Shown piece after piece: positions 7,014 to 15,636 of a stretch of DNA of 64,000 bases. Source of the DNA: an uncultured Opitutales bacterium (lineage in GTDB: Bacteria; Verrucomicrobiota; Verrucomicrobiia; Opitutales; Intestinicryptomonadaceae); assembly GCA_944390805.1 (NCBI GenBank), contig CALXQW010000029.1, positions 1 to 64,000 of the forward strand. The letters run 5' to 3'. The stretch's first letter is position 1, and each line of letters begins with the position of its first letter. Made by a program: the position numbers and the translations under genes. The notes below the pieces were generated by a model. It made no database searches. It had not been told where the DNA came from and saw only the letters and a program-made list of their open reading frames with translations.

Positions 7014-8699
7014 ATGTTTAGGCTTCTTGTAAAAGCGGTTTTATTGTCTGCATTTGTTGCTGTTATTGTGTGCGCATGCGCTCCATCCGATACGGCGGCA
7101 AAGCGAGCCGCACGCGATGGAGTTTTGCTTTTGGGAAACGGGGCGGAGCCGGCAACTTTGGATCCGGCATTGGCTACTGGGCTTACGGAAGTTAGAATAA
7201 TAATGGCGCTGTTTGAGGGGCTTGTGGGGTTCGACGCCTCCACTTTAAAGCCTGTGTCTGCCGCGGCGGAAAACTGGACAGTATCTGCCGACGGAAAAAC
7301 ATACACATTTAAAATATCGCCCTCCGCCGTATGGAGCAATGGAAGGAAAGTTAGTTCAAAGGACTTTCTCTATGCGTGGCGCAGGGCGGTGAATCCGGCC
7401 TTTGGGGCGGAGTATGCATCTATGTTTCTTCCTGTTGAAAATGCCGAAGAAATTCTAAAGGGAAAACTTCCGCCGGATAAGCTTGGGGTTGAGGCTCCTG
7501 CGGACGATGTTTTTGTGGTGCGCCTTAATAGGCCCGTGCCCTATTTTCTGAATCTGTTATGCTGTACGGTGTTTTATCCGGTTCCTGAGAACGTTGTGGA
7601 GAAGTTCGGCGGGGCGCTATCGAGAAATGGCAAATGGACTTTGCCTCAAAATATGGTTTCCAACGGAGGCTTTACTCTGAAAAAATGGGTGGTTGGAGAC
7701 AGTGTTAGGGTGGATAGAAACCCGTCTTACAGGGACGCAAAAAATATACTGCTTGCTGCAATAGAGTTCTTCCCTGTGGATAATATGAATACGGAGGAAC
7801 GCGCCTTCAGGGCGGGGCAGCTACACATGACAAACTCTGTGGCGCATTCGCGCATAGAGGCGGCGCGCAGGGAGGGCGGAAAATACCTCAAGATAAGCCC
7901 ATGGCTTGGGGTGTATTACTATCTTATAAATACTCAGACAACCCCACTTAGCGACGTGCGCGTGCGCAGGGCGCTTTCCATGTCAATAGACAGGCGCTCT
8001 ATAATAGATAATCTGCTCAAAGGAGGGCAGAAGCCGGCCTTCTCATTTGTGCCGGACTCATGCGGGGGCTATAAGGCAAAAGCGCTTGTAAAGGAAGACG
8101 CCGCCGCCGCGCGCAAGTTGCTGCTGGAGGCTGGCTACGCAAACCCCAAAGATCTGGGTAAAATAAGGCTCTCGTACAATACTTCCGAACTTCACAAGCC
8201 CATAGCCGAAGCCGTCCAGCAGATGTGGAGCAGCTCTCTTGGCATAGACGCCGAACTTTACAATCTATCATGGCCCGCCTACTTGGACGACAGGCGAAAC
8301 CGCAATTACATGATAACCCGCGCAAGCTGGATAGGCGATTTCGACGCGCCGGAATCTTTCCTTGAGAACTTTCTTTCCTCAAGCGGACTAAACCACAGTG
8401 GTTTTGCGTCGGAGGAGTTTGACTCGATAATGGAAAGCGCTGGCAGGGCAAAGTCTTTTGACGAGCGAATGGAGCTTCTCTCTCAGGCGGAGGAAGTTCT
8501 CATGCGCGAATGCCCAGTAATTCCCATATATTTTTACACTCGCATATACTTGGCCTCTCCCATGGTAAAGGGCTGGGCGGAAAACATATTGGACTGGCAG
8601 AATTTTAAGGGTGTAAGTTTGGATCCCGACGCCGGGCATGAAGAATCTGCTCAAAAAGATAAAAATTCTGCGCAAGAAACCGCGGAGGTAGATAGATGA
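7014..8699 (+). CDS. oppA: Oligopeptide-binding lipoprotein (OppA/DppA family)
   Basis: 561 residues. Starts with a lipoprotein signal (hydrophobic residues 4-19, then VCAC with a probable lipidated Cys22). The body is family-5 extracellular solute-binding protein: EPATLDPALATGLTEVRI, TYTFKISPSAVWSNGRKV, LSDVRVRRALSMSIDRRSI. It would capture peptides in the periplasm for OppBC. It follows oppF by 3 nt and overlaps oppB by 4 nt (ATGA). The C-terminus past about residue 535 is Ser/Lys/Glu-rich and probably disordered. Confidence 0.93.
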   Translation: MFRLLVKAVLLSAFVAVIVCACAPSDTAAKRAARDGVLLLGNGAEPATLDPALATGLTEVRIIMALFEGLVGFDASTLKPVSAAAENWTVSADGKTYTFKISPSAVWSNGRKVSSKDFLYAWRRAVNPAFGAEYASMFLPVENAEEILKGKLPPDKLGVEAPADDVFVVRLNRPVPYFLNLLCCTVFYPVPENVVEKFGGALSRNGKWTLPQNMVSNGGFTLKKWVVGDSVRVDRNPSYRDAKNILLAAIEFFPVDNMNTEERAFRAGQLHMTNSVAHSRIEAARREGGKYLKISPWLGVYYYLINTQTTPLSDVRVRRALSMSIDRRSIIDNLLKGGQKPAFSFVPDSCGGYKAKALVKEDAAAARKLLLEAGYANPKDLGKIRLSYNTSELHKPIAEAVQQMWSSSLGIDAELYNLSWPAYLDDRRNRNYMITRASWIGDFDAPESFLENFLSSSGLNHSGFASEEFDSIMESAGRAKSFDERMELLSQAEEVLMRECPVIPIYFYTRIYLASPMVKGWAENILDWQNFKGVSLDPDAGHEESAQKDKNSAQETAEVDR

Positions 8700-9622
8700 T
8701 ACGTTATGTTCTGCGCAGGATTATTTGTGCCGTACCCGTCTTTTTCATAATAATAACGGCGGTGTTTTTCATGGTGCGCTTTGTCCCCGGTGGGCCCTTC
8801 GATAGGGAACGCCAGCTATCGCCGGAGACTCTCGCGGCGCTCAACGCCTATTACGGGCTCGACGATAGTCTGCCGGTGCAGTATTTGCGGTTTCTGAAGA
8901 ATTTGTCGCACGGAGATCTGGGGCCGTCTTACAAATACCAAAACAGGAGCGTTTCCGAGCTTGTGCGCGAGAAGGCAAAGGTATCTCTCAAACTGGGGGG
9001 GGCTGCTCTTGCCATAGCGCTTGTGGCGGGCCTTGCTTGCGGAGCGGTGTCGGCTATGGGCAGGGGAAGATTGTCCAGCGCGCTCGATGCGGCCTCTCTT
9101 GCGGGGATATGCCTGCCGGCATTTGTAGTTGGACCGGTGCTTATTTGGATATTCTCGCTTAAGCTTGGATGGTTTAACGCCATGGGGTGGAGGGAGACGT
9201 CTGATATTGTTCTGCCGTCAATTACTCTTGCGTTGTTCTACGCGGCATGGATATCAAAACTCTTCAAGGATTCCGAGGCGAGGGAGCTTGCCAAGGACTA
9301 CTCCCGTACGGCCCGCGCCAAAGGAGAAAGTGCTATGCGCGTTGCCGCAGAGGCGTCGAAGTCGGCGCTTTCGCCGGTAGTATCGTATCTGGCGCCTGCG
9401 GCAGCGGGCATGCTGACGGGCTCATTTGTGGTGGAGAGCATATTCAATATTCCTGGGCTCGGGAAATTTTTCATATCGAGCGCGCTCGACAGCGATTACA
9501 CCATGATAATGGGCTGCGTAATGGTCTATGCGGCCTTCATAATATGTTTTAACATACTTGCGGACATAGCCCTTGCACTGCTTAATCCGCGCGTTGCAAA
9601 AGAGCTGGGGGTGCGCAAATGA
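8696..9622 (+). CDS. oppB: Peptide ABC transporter permease (OppB/DppB type)
   Basis: 308 residues, six membrane segments. The N-terminal RRIICAVPVFFIIITAVFFM and FVPGGPFDRERQLSPE are typical of OppB. The EAA loop is at about 205-225 (YSRTARAKGESAMRVAAEAS), followed by GSFVVESIFNIPGLG. Inner-membrane pore subunit. Overlaps oppA and oppC by 4 nt each, so translation is probably coupled. Confidence 0.93.
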   Translation: MIRYVLRRIICAVPVFFIIITAVFFMVRFVPGGPFDRERQLSPETLAALNAYYGLDDSLPVQYLRFLKNLSHGDLGPSYKYQNRSVSELVREKAKVSLKLGGAALAIALVAGLACGAVSAMGRGRLSSALDAASLAGICLPAFVVGPVLIWIFSLKLGWFNAMGWRETSDIVLPSITLALFYAAWISKLFKDSEARELAKDYSRTARAKGESAMRVAAEASKSALSPVVSYLAPAAAGMLTGSFVVESIFNIPGLGKFFISSALDSDYTMIMGCVMVYAAFIICFNILADIALALLNPRVAKELGVRK

Positions 9623-10470
9623 AAGCGTCTTTAAGAGCGTTCAGGGCTTTGCTTTCGGTTGTGTTTTCCGACCGCCATACAGGGGCGTGTTTTATATTCT
9701 TGGCCATTCTTTGCCTTGCGTGCATGTTTGCGGAGTTCTTTGCGCCGTATCCTTTTGCGGAGCAGAATCTCGCAATAGGGGCAAGCGCGCCGTGCGCAGA
9801 GCATATATTTGGCACGGACATACTCGGCAGGGACGTCTTTACGAGAATACTCTACGGAGGAAGAATATCATTTGCTGTGGGCTTTGCGGCCACGGCAGTG
9901 GCGGTGCTTATAGGGGCATGCTACGGAATGGTATCGGCGCTATCGCCGCGCAGGGTGGATTCCGCAATGATGCGCCTTGTGGATATTGCATATGCGCTGC
10001 CATTTACAATTTTGGTCATACTTCTCATGATAATTTTTGGAAGGTCGTTATGGCTGATATTTGTGGCAATAGGAGCGGTGGAGTGGCTAACTATGGCGCG
10101 CATAGTCAGGGGCATGACGCTCGATATAAAATCGAGGCAGTTCGTGCTTGCGTCGGAGGCCTTGGGGCAGGGCTTTTGGGGCATCATGAGGTTGCACATA
10201 CTGCCTAACCTGATAGGCACAATTCTTGTGTGCGCAACTCTTACGGTGCCTTCGGTGATGCTTCTGGAGTCTTTCCTGAGCTTCCTGGGGCTTGGTGTGC
10301 AGGCGCCTTTGCCGTCTTGGGGAACCCTTGTTAAGGAGGGCGCGGAGTATATGCTCGATGCCCCGTGGATGCTTGTATTTCCGGCATTCTTCTTCTCAGC
10401 AACGCTGTATTGCCTAAACCGCGTGGGGGCAAAGTTGTCGGCGGCAGACTTGCGGAGGTTCTCAAAATGA
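9619..10470 (+). CDS. oppC: Peptide ABC transporter permease (OppC/DppC type)
   Basis: 283 residues. OppC features: FGTDILGRDVFTRILYGGR, membrane segments, EAA loop FVLASEALGQGFWGIMRLHI and SFLSFLGLGVQAPLPSWG. Second pore subunit of the transporter. The stop overlaps the start of the next gene by 4 nt (ATGA). Confidence 0.93.
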   Translation: MKASLRAFRALLSVVFSDRHTGACFIFLAILCLACMFAEFFAPYPFAEQNLAIGASAPCAEHIFGTDILGRDVFTRILYGGRISFAVGFAATAVAVLIGACYGMVSALSPRRVDSAMMRLVDIAYALPFTILVILLMIIFGRSLWLIFVAIGAVEWLTMARIVRGMTLDIKSRQFVLASEALGQGFWGIMRLHILPNLIGTILVCATLTVPSVMLLESFLSFLGLGVQAPLPSWGTLVKEGAEYMLDAPWMLVFPAFFFSATLYCLNRVGAKLSAADLRRFSK

Positions 10471-11705
10471 TTCGCGTTGCTGTTGTGGGAGGAGGGGCTG
10501 CGGGCTTCTTCTTTGCGGCAAATGCGGGTAGGGCGCAGGGGATAGGCGTAGAGATTTTTGAGTCGGCGGCAAAGCCCATGCGAAAAGTTCTCGCAAGCGG
10601 GGCTGGCAGATGCAACTTGGCGAACTCCTTGGAGGATATAGAAGGTATAATCTCAAACTATCCGCGTGGCGGCGGCTTTTTAAGAAAGGTCTTTCGAGCG
10701 TTCTCTCCAAAAGATGCCGTTGCTTGGTTTGAACGCCATGGAGTGAAAGTAAAAACGCTTCCGTCCGGAAAGATTTTTCCAGAGGAGGAAAGTTCCGCCT
10801 TGGTGGCGGAGGCGCTCGAGCGGGAGGCGGTAAAAAACGGGGCAAAGATAAGTGTAAATGTCTGTGTGTCGCGCATTGAAAAAAGTGCAGGGGGCGGTTT
10901 TGAAGTCTTTGGGGGAAACTCAAAAACAGGTGGAGAGAATTTTTTTTGGCGTTTCGACGCAGTTTTGCTCTGTTGCGGCGGCTTTAAAGACGGTGCATTA
11001 AGGCGGTCTCTCGAAGGCTTGGGACATACGGTATCGGAGTTGGCGCCAGCGCTTTATGCGCTTAAAACCTCGCCGCGGTTTCCAAATCTGTCGGGTATTT
11101 CCGTGCGTGGAGCTATGTTAACTTTTAAAAATGAGAATAAGAGAAAGGCTCAGGGAGATTTGCTATTTACCTTTAAAGGTTTGAGCGGACCGGCGGTGTA
11201 CAAGCTTACGTCGTTTTTTGCAAGGGAATTTAAACGGGACGGATTCAAGGCGGATTTCTTTGCAGATTTGATGTATTCGCAAGGTTCCGAGCGTGGAGTT
11301 TCCGAGTTTTTCCGTTCGGGCAGGGCTTCTTTCGGAGCGAGAAAAATTTTGAACCTAAGGCCGGAATGCATTGCGGAAAAGCTCTGGCTGGAGATTCTCT
11401 CTCTTGCGCAGATTCCTTCGGACAGGGTCTTTGCAAAGTTGTCTTCCGCTGAAGAAAGACGCATAGCCGGGTATCTTACCCGTATGCCGTTTAAGTCTGA
11501 AGCCCCCGACGGCGGTGAGGTTGTCACTTGCGGTGGCATAAAGAATAGCGAGGTAGATTTCTCCACAATGCAAAGCAAGATTGTAAAGGGCCTGTTCTTT
11601 GCCGGAGAATGCCTTGATATAGACGGGTTGACGGGCGGATTTAATCTGCAAAATGCATGGTGTACGGCAAGGGTCGCCGCGGCGGCAATATCTCAAAAGC
11701 TTTAA
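10467..11705 (+). CDS. HI0933/BaiN-family FAD-dependent oxidoreductase
   Basis: 412 residues from the ATG at 10467, which overlaps the oppC stop (ATGA) and has ggagg 10 nt upstream. N-terminal Rossmann motif VVGGGAAGFFFAA (about 5-17), then KVLASGAGRCNLAN, the hallmark of this family, and a C-terminal FAGECLDIDGLTGGFNLQ. The family binds FAD and is thought to reduce or dehydrogenate unknown substrates in the cytoplasm; BaiN of gut clostridia was proposed to act on bile acids. No specific substrate can be assigned here. Confidence 0.88.
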   Translation: MIRVAVVGGGAAGFFFAANAGRAQGIGVEIFESAAKPMRKVLASGAGRCNLANSLEDIEGIISNYPRGGGFLRKVFRAFSPKDAVAWFERHGVKVKTLPSGKIFPEEESSALVAEALEREAVKNGAKISVNVCVSRIEKSAGGGFEVFGGNSKTGGENFFWRFDAVLLCCGGFKDGALRRSLEGLGHTVSELAPALYALKTSPRFPNLSGISVRGAMLTFKNENKRKAQGDLLFTFKGLSGPAVYKLTSFFAREFKRDGFKADFFADLMYSQGSERGVSEFFRSGRASFGARKILNLRPECIAEKLWLEILSLAQIPSDRVFAKLSSAEERRIAGYLTRMPFKSEAPDGGEVVTCGGIKNSEVDFSTMQSKIVKGLFFAGECLDIDGLTGGFNLQNAWCTARVAAAAISQKL

Positions 11706-11758
11706 AAATTTGCGGTGGGCAATAATTGTTTGCGCTTTTTGTAAAAAATATTCAACTT

Positions 11759-12292
11759 ATGGGTATGAATTTTCTCAGAAACTTTTTGGCGCTTTCCATT
11801 GCGGCAATGATTGCGCTGGTAGTGTCGGGATGCGGCAGTTATAGGCTTGCTGGAACTCCGCAGCCGTTGCCATTCTCAACAATTTATGTAAAGCCGGTAA
11901 TAAACCGCTCCTACGCGCCGCAGGCCACGCAGACATTGAGTGCGCAGGTTGCAAACATGCTGGCGCAGTCTCCAAACCTTAGGGTTGCCTATCAGTCCGA
12001 CGCGGAGGCAACGCTAGAAGTTGAAATTACAGACTACAAGCACTGGCTGAAGGCAACCCGCGCCGACGATACCGCGCTTGGACTTTCTTACGAAGTCATA
12101 CTGACATGCCGCTGTTCCTTGCTCGACAACAAGACAGGCAAGTTCATATTCCAGGACAAGCCCGTTGTGTACAGAGATGTTGTATATCTGGGAGGAACAG
12201 GAGATCTGATAGGTCCGGAATATCAGAATATGCCTATACTTGCCAGGGGAATGGCAAGAAGAATAGCCGACGAGGTTCTTGGAATATGGTAA
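11759..12292 (+). CDS. lptE: LPS-assembly lipoprotein LptE-like
   Basis: 177 residues. Lipoprotein signal with lipobox VVSGC, then GSYRLAG. Downstream it matches the LptE pattern: PFSTIYVKPVINRSYAP, then ALSAQV-type helix, ATLEVEITDYKHW, and a C-terminal helix MARRIADEVL. LptE plugs the LptD barrel and helps deliver LPS to the outer leaflet. The lptD gene stands apart at 30563-32995. Start codon ATG at 11759 or 11765; neither has a clear ribosome-binding site. Overlaps rpe by 7 nt. Confidence 0.7.
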   Translation: MGMNFLRNFLALSIAAMIALVVSGCGSYRLAGTPQPLPFSTIYVKPVINRSYAPQATQTLSAQVANMLAQSPNLRVAYQSDAEATLEVEITDYKHWLKATRADDTALGLSYEVILTCRCSLLDNKTGKFIFQDKPVVYRDVVYLGGTGDLIGPEYQNMPILARGMARRIADEVLGIW

Positions 12293-12948
12293 AGGGAAAC
12301 TCCATACAGCTTGCGCCGTCCATACTTGGGGCGGACCACTCCAATCTTGCAGAAGGCGTCTTGCGCATAAAGCAGGCAGGCTTATCTTGGGTGCATTTGG
12401 ATATAATGGACGGACATTTTGTTCCAAACTTGTCGTTTGGGGCAGGGGTTGTCAAGGCGTTGCGGGGAAAGTTTCCCGATATGTTTTTCGACACCCATCT
12501 TATGCTGGATAATCCCCATCTTTACATAGACATGTTCAAGAAGGCCGGGTCGGATTTGATAACGGTGCACATAGAGCCCGACTATCCTTTGGACGGCACT
12601 CTTGAGGAAATACATGTGCTTGGGGCGCAGGTAGGTATTTCTCTAAATCCAAAGACTCCTGTTGAGGAGCTTTACGAATTTCTAAATAGGGTTGATCTAG
12701 TGCTTGTTATGAGCGTTCAGCCTGGATTTGGCGGGCAGAGTTTCGATGAATCGGCTCTCGATAAAATCTCGACTCTTGCAAAGTGGCGCGACGAACTTGG
12801 GTTAAATTACCGCATAGAGGTTGACGGTGGCATAACCGCGGAGAATGTCCGCAGATGCCTCGACAGGGGTGCCGATACTATCGTTGCCGGAACAGAGTTC
12901 TACAAGAACGGTGCGGCTCTCATGCGGGCTATGAATTTGGCCGATTGA
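12286..12948 (+). CDS. rpe: Ribulose-phosphate 3-epimerase
   Basis: 220 residues, the family length. TIM barrel of the pentose-phosphate pathway that interconverts ribulose-5-P and xylulose-5-P. Motifs: LAPSILGADHSNL (9-21), HLDIMDGHFVPNLSFG, MSVQPGFGGQSF and EVDGGI, containing the metal ligands and catalytic aspartates. The ATG at 12286 overlaps the end of lptE. It is the last gene of the closely packed run that began at trmL. Confidence 0.95.
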   Translation: MVKGNSIQLAPSILGADHSNLAEGVLRIKQAGLSWVHLDIMDGHFVPNLSFGAGVVKALRGKFPDMFFDTHLMLDNPHLYIDMFKKAGSDLITVHIEPDYPLDGTLEEIHVLGAQVGISLNPKTPVEELYEFLNRVDLVLVMSVQPGFGGQSFDESALDKISTLAKWRDELGLNYRIEVDGGITAENVRRCLDRGADTIVAGTEFYKNGAALMRAMNLAD

Positions 12949-12988
12949 GAAAGACTTCGGCTTTTTAACGAAAACAAAAGGGAAAAAT

Positions 12989-14782
12989 ATGAGGAAAATA
13001 TTGTGTCTATTTATGGCGGCCTTTCTGGTTGCCTGTTCAAGCTCTACAGGGGGAAAGTCCGTAGAGGTTCGCGAGGCCGACGTGGTTGTCTACGGAGGAA
13101 CTTCCGCTGGTGTTGCCGCCGCGGTGCAGGCTGCTCGCGAGGGCAAGAGCGTGCTTATAGTTTGCCCTGATGGGCAGCTTGGAGCCATGACAAGCTCCGG
13201 GTTGGGCTATACCGACGCTGGAAAGACCGATGTAATAGGCGGAGTTGCAAAGGAGTTCTACCACCGCGTATGGCTTGAGTACCAGAAGCCCGGCGCATGG
13301 AAATGGCAGAAGAAGGAAGACTTTTTAAAGCACAAGGGGCAGGGCAACAAGGGCATGGACGATGAAAACCGTCTCTCGTGGGTTTTCGAGCCGTCTAAGG
13401 CCGAGGCCGCCTACGAAAACTGGTTGTCCGAATGTGGTGTTAAAGTCTATCGCAACGAGTGGCTCAACCGCGAAGATGGCGTAAAGAAGCAGGGCTCTAA
13501 GATAACGCAGATAGAGATGTTATCCGGTGCCGTATATAAGGGAAAGGTTTTCATAGATGCAACATTTGAGGGAGACCTTATGGCGGCTGCCGGGTGCGAC
13601 TACGCCGTAGGCCGCGAGAGCGCAAGCCAATATGGCGAAGCCCATGCTGGAGTTCGCACGCAGATGCTCCATCACGACCATTATTTCCGCAAGCCTATAT
13701 CTCCATATGTCAAGGAGGGAGATCCGTCCAGCGGATTGCTTAAATATGTTGTGCCTTATTCTGAAGTAGGCAAGGAGGGCGCGGGCGACAATAAGGTTCA
13801 GGCGTATTGCTTTAGAATGTGCCTTACGCGCGTTCCGGAGAATTCTATTCCGTTTGAGAAACCCGCAAATTACAATCCGGCAGACTACGAGCTGTTCTTG
13901 CGCTACATGTTGTCTGAGGGCCGAAGCAAAGAGTTTATGATAATATCGCCCATGCCAAACGGCAAGAGCGACTGCAACAACAGGGGTGCTTTCAGTACGG
14001 ATTTTATCGGCATGAACTATTCTTATCCTGAGGCCTCGTACGAGGAACGCGCAAAGATAATACAGGCGCATAAAGACTACCAGCAGGGCTTGTACTATTT
14101 TATAAACACAGATCCCCGTGTTCCGCAGGCATTCAAAGATACCATGAAGGGTTTGGGCTTTGCTAAAGACGAATTCCAAAAGACTGGCGGCTGGCCCTTT
14201 AACTTGTACATACGCGAGGCCCGCAGACTTGTTGGAGAATATGTCATGACTGAGAACGATTGCCTCTCAAAGCGCAAAGTTCCAAATCCGATAGCCATGG
14301 GCTCTTACACTATAGATTCCCACAACATACAGCGTTATGAAACAAAAGACGGCTTTGTTCAGAACGAGGGAGATATAGGCGTATATGTTAAATATCCTTA
14401 TGGAATAGCCTATGGAAGCATAGTTCCCAAAAAGGGACAGGCAGATAATTTGCTTGTGGCGGCTGCATGTTCGGCGTCGCATTTGGCGTATGGTTCTATA
14501 AGAATGGAGCCCGTATTTATGGCTCTCGGCCAGGCGGCTGCAACAGCAGCTGCAATAGCTGTTGATTTAGACGTTCCCGTACAGAATGTTCCCTACGCTA
14601 AACTTCGCGAAAAGCTCTTGAAAGACGGGCAAGTTTTGGAGCTTTCCGACGAGCTTAAGGCCAGCATAGACGCCAAGAGCCGCAGCAGGGGAAAGTGGCT
14701 CAAGAATAGGGCAGATCAGGTTGCTAAAACAAAGGCGGCATTTAAGGCCGCCGCTGAAGCTAAGAAAAGTTTGGGTAAGTAG
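12989..14782 (+). CDS. Lipoprotein FAD-dependent oxidoreductase (PF12831 type)
   Basis: 597 residues. Lipoprotein signal MRKILCLFMAAFLVACSSS with lipidation at Cys16. FAD-binding Rossmann motif DVVVYGGTSAGVAAAVQAAR (about 31-50), then GQLGAMTSSGLGYTD, as in FAD_oxidored proteins that are common in Planctomycetes and Verrucomicrobia. SAYGSIRMEP-type C-terminal FAD contact (LAYGSIRMEPVFMALGQAAA) is present. The substrate is unknown; an extracytoplasmic place is predicted. It follows rpe by 40 nt with its own ribosome-binding site (aagggaaa) and ends before a strong terminator. Confidence 0.85.
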   Translation: MRKILCLFMAAFLVACSSSTGGKSVEVREADVVVYGGTSAGVAAAVQAAREGKSVLIVCPDGQLGAMTSSGLGYTDAGKTDVIGGVAKEFYHRVWLEYQKPGAWKWQKKEDFLKHKGQGNKGMDDENRLSWVFEPSKAEAAYENWLSECGVKVYRNEWLNREDGVKKQGSKITQIEMLSGAVYKGKVFIDATFEGDLMAAAGCDYAVGRESASQYGEAHAGVRTQMLHHDHYFRKPISPYVKEGDPSSGLLKYVVPYSEVGKEGAGDNKVQAYCFRMCLTRVPENSIPFEKPANYNPADYELFLRYMLSEGRSKEFMIISPMPNGKSDCNNRGAFSTDFIGMNYSYPEASYEERAKIIQAHKDYQQGLYYFINTDPRVPQAFKDTMKGLGFAKDEFQKTGGWPFNLYIREARRLVGEYVMTENDCLSKRKVPNPIAMGSYTIDSHNIQRYETKDGFVQNEGDIGVYVKYPYGIAYGSIVPKKGQADNLLVAAACSASHLAYGSIRMEPVFMALGQAAATAAAIAVDLDVPVQNVPYAKLREKLLKDGQVLELSDELKASIDAKSRSRGKWLKNRADQVAKTKAAFKAAAEAKKSLGK

Positions 14783-14821
14783 CCTAATTTTGAGAGGGAA
14801 ACCCTTTTCTGCTTTTATAAA

Positions 14822-14848
14822 AAACCCGCAAGAAATTGCGGGTTTTTT
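14822..14848. terminator. Bidirectional terminator between convergent units
   Basis: Stem aaacccgcaa / ttgcgggttt with a GAAA loop, T-rich on both sides. It ends the plus-strand unit at 14782 and, on the minus strand, the Sel1-to-rdgB unit that stops at 15002. Confidence 0.9.
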
Positions 14849-15001
14849 ATCTAATTGTAAAGTTGCTTTGCTATAAAATATGAGTGCCAGAAGGAATGCG
14901 CAATATGTCTATTTATGATATGTGTTGTGTATTCTTGCAGGGGAAAATAAAGCTTTCATGTGCGGATTAGCACCATAAAAAACCTTATATGTGCTTTTAA
15001 A

Positions 15002-15619
15002 TTACAAGATAGATTTTAGATATTCAGCAAGAAGTCTTTGTGCTTTTCCCCTGTGGCTCAACTGATTTTTCTCATCGGGCGGAAGCTGGGCGCTTGTCAT
15101 ATTCTTTTCCGGCACGAAGAATAAAGGATCGTACCCAAATCCATTTTCGCCTTTTGCTCCGTGGTTTATGACACCCTCAAAGGTTCCCGTAAAGGTCTTT
15201 TCTCCGCCGTTTGGCTCGAGAAGTTTTAAGGCGCAGACAAATCTTGCTGTGCGCTCTTTATCGGGAACGCCGGCAAGCTCCTTTAGAAGCTTCTCATTGT
15301 TTGCAGCGTCTGCTCCGGCCCCCGAAACCCCTGCGTAGCGGGCGGAATATATGCCGGGTCTGCCACCGAGGGCGTCCACTACTATTCCGCTGTCGTCGGC
15401 AAGAATGTAGGCATCTTTCGGCGCTATGGCTTTTAAGGCGCACGCCTTGATTTTTGCATTGGCCTCAAAAGTGTCTCCGTTCTCTTCGCATTCGGGCATT
15501 CCGCCAAGAGACTCTGCGCTCTCCACGCAAACGGGCAAGCCCTCGGTCTCAAACATTCTCCTTAGTTCCTGCGCCTTGTGCTGGTTTGATGTTGCAAGAT
15601 AAATTTTTATGCTGCTCAT
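15002..15619 (-). CDS. rdgB: Non-canonical purine NTP pyrophosphatase (RdgB/HAM1)
   Basis: 205 residues. Hydrolyses dITP, ITP and XTP to monophosphates and keeps them out of nucleic acids. Motifs: LATSNQHKAQEL at 8-19, LADDSGIVVDALGGRPGIYS with the metal/proton-abstraction aspartates, and GENGFGYDPLFF, SHRGKA near the end. Length and order match the family. It lies 17 nt downstream of yhaM and is the last gene of the minus-strand chain. Confidence 0.95.
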   Translation of the reverse strand: MSSIKIYLATSNQHKAQELRRMFETEGLPVCVESAESLGGMPECEENGDTFEANAKIKACALKAIAPKDAYILADDSGIVVDALGGRPGIYSARYAGVSGAGADAANNEKLLKELAGVPDKERTARFVCALKLLEPNGGEKTFTGTFEGVINHGAKGENGFGYDPLFFVPEKNMTSAQLPPDEKNQLSHRGKAQRLLAEYLKSIL

Positions 15620-15636
15620 ATATAAATATTACGCTT

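Noticed and set aside
12949-12975. A terminator between rpe and the FAD oxidoreductase
   Set aside because: The stretch aaagacttcggcttttt looks hairpin-like but the stem does not pair beyond the closing base.
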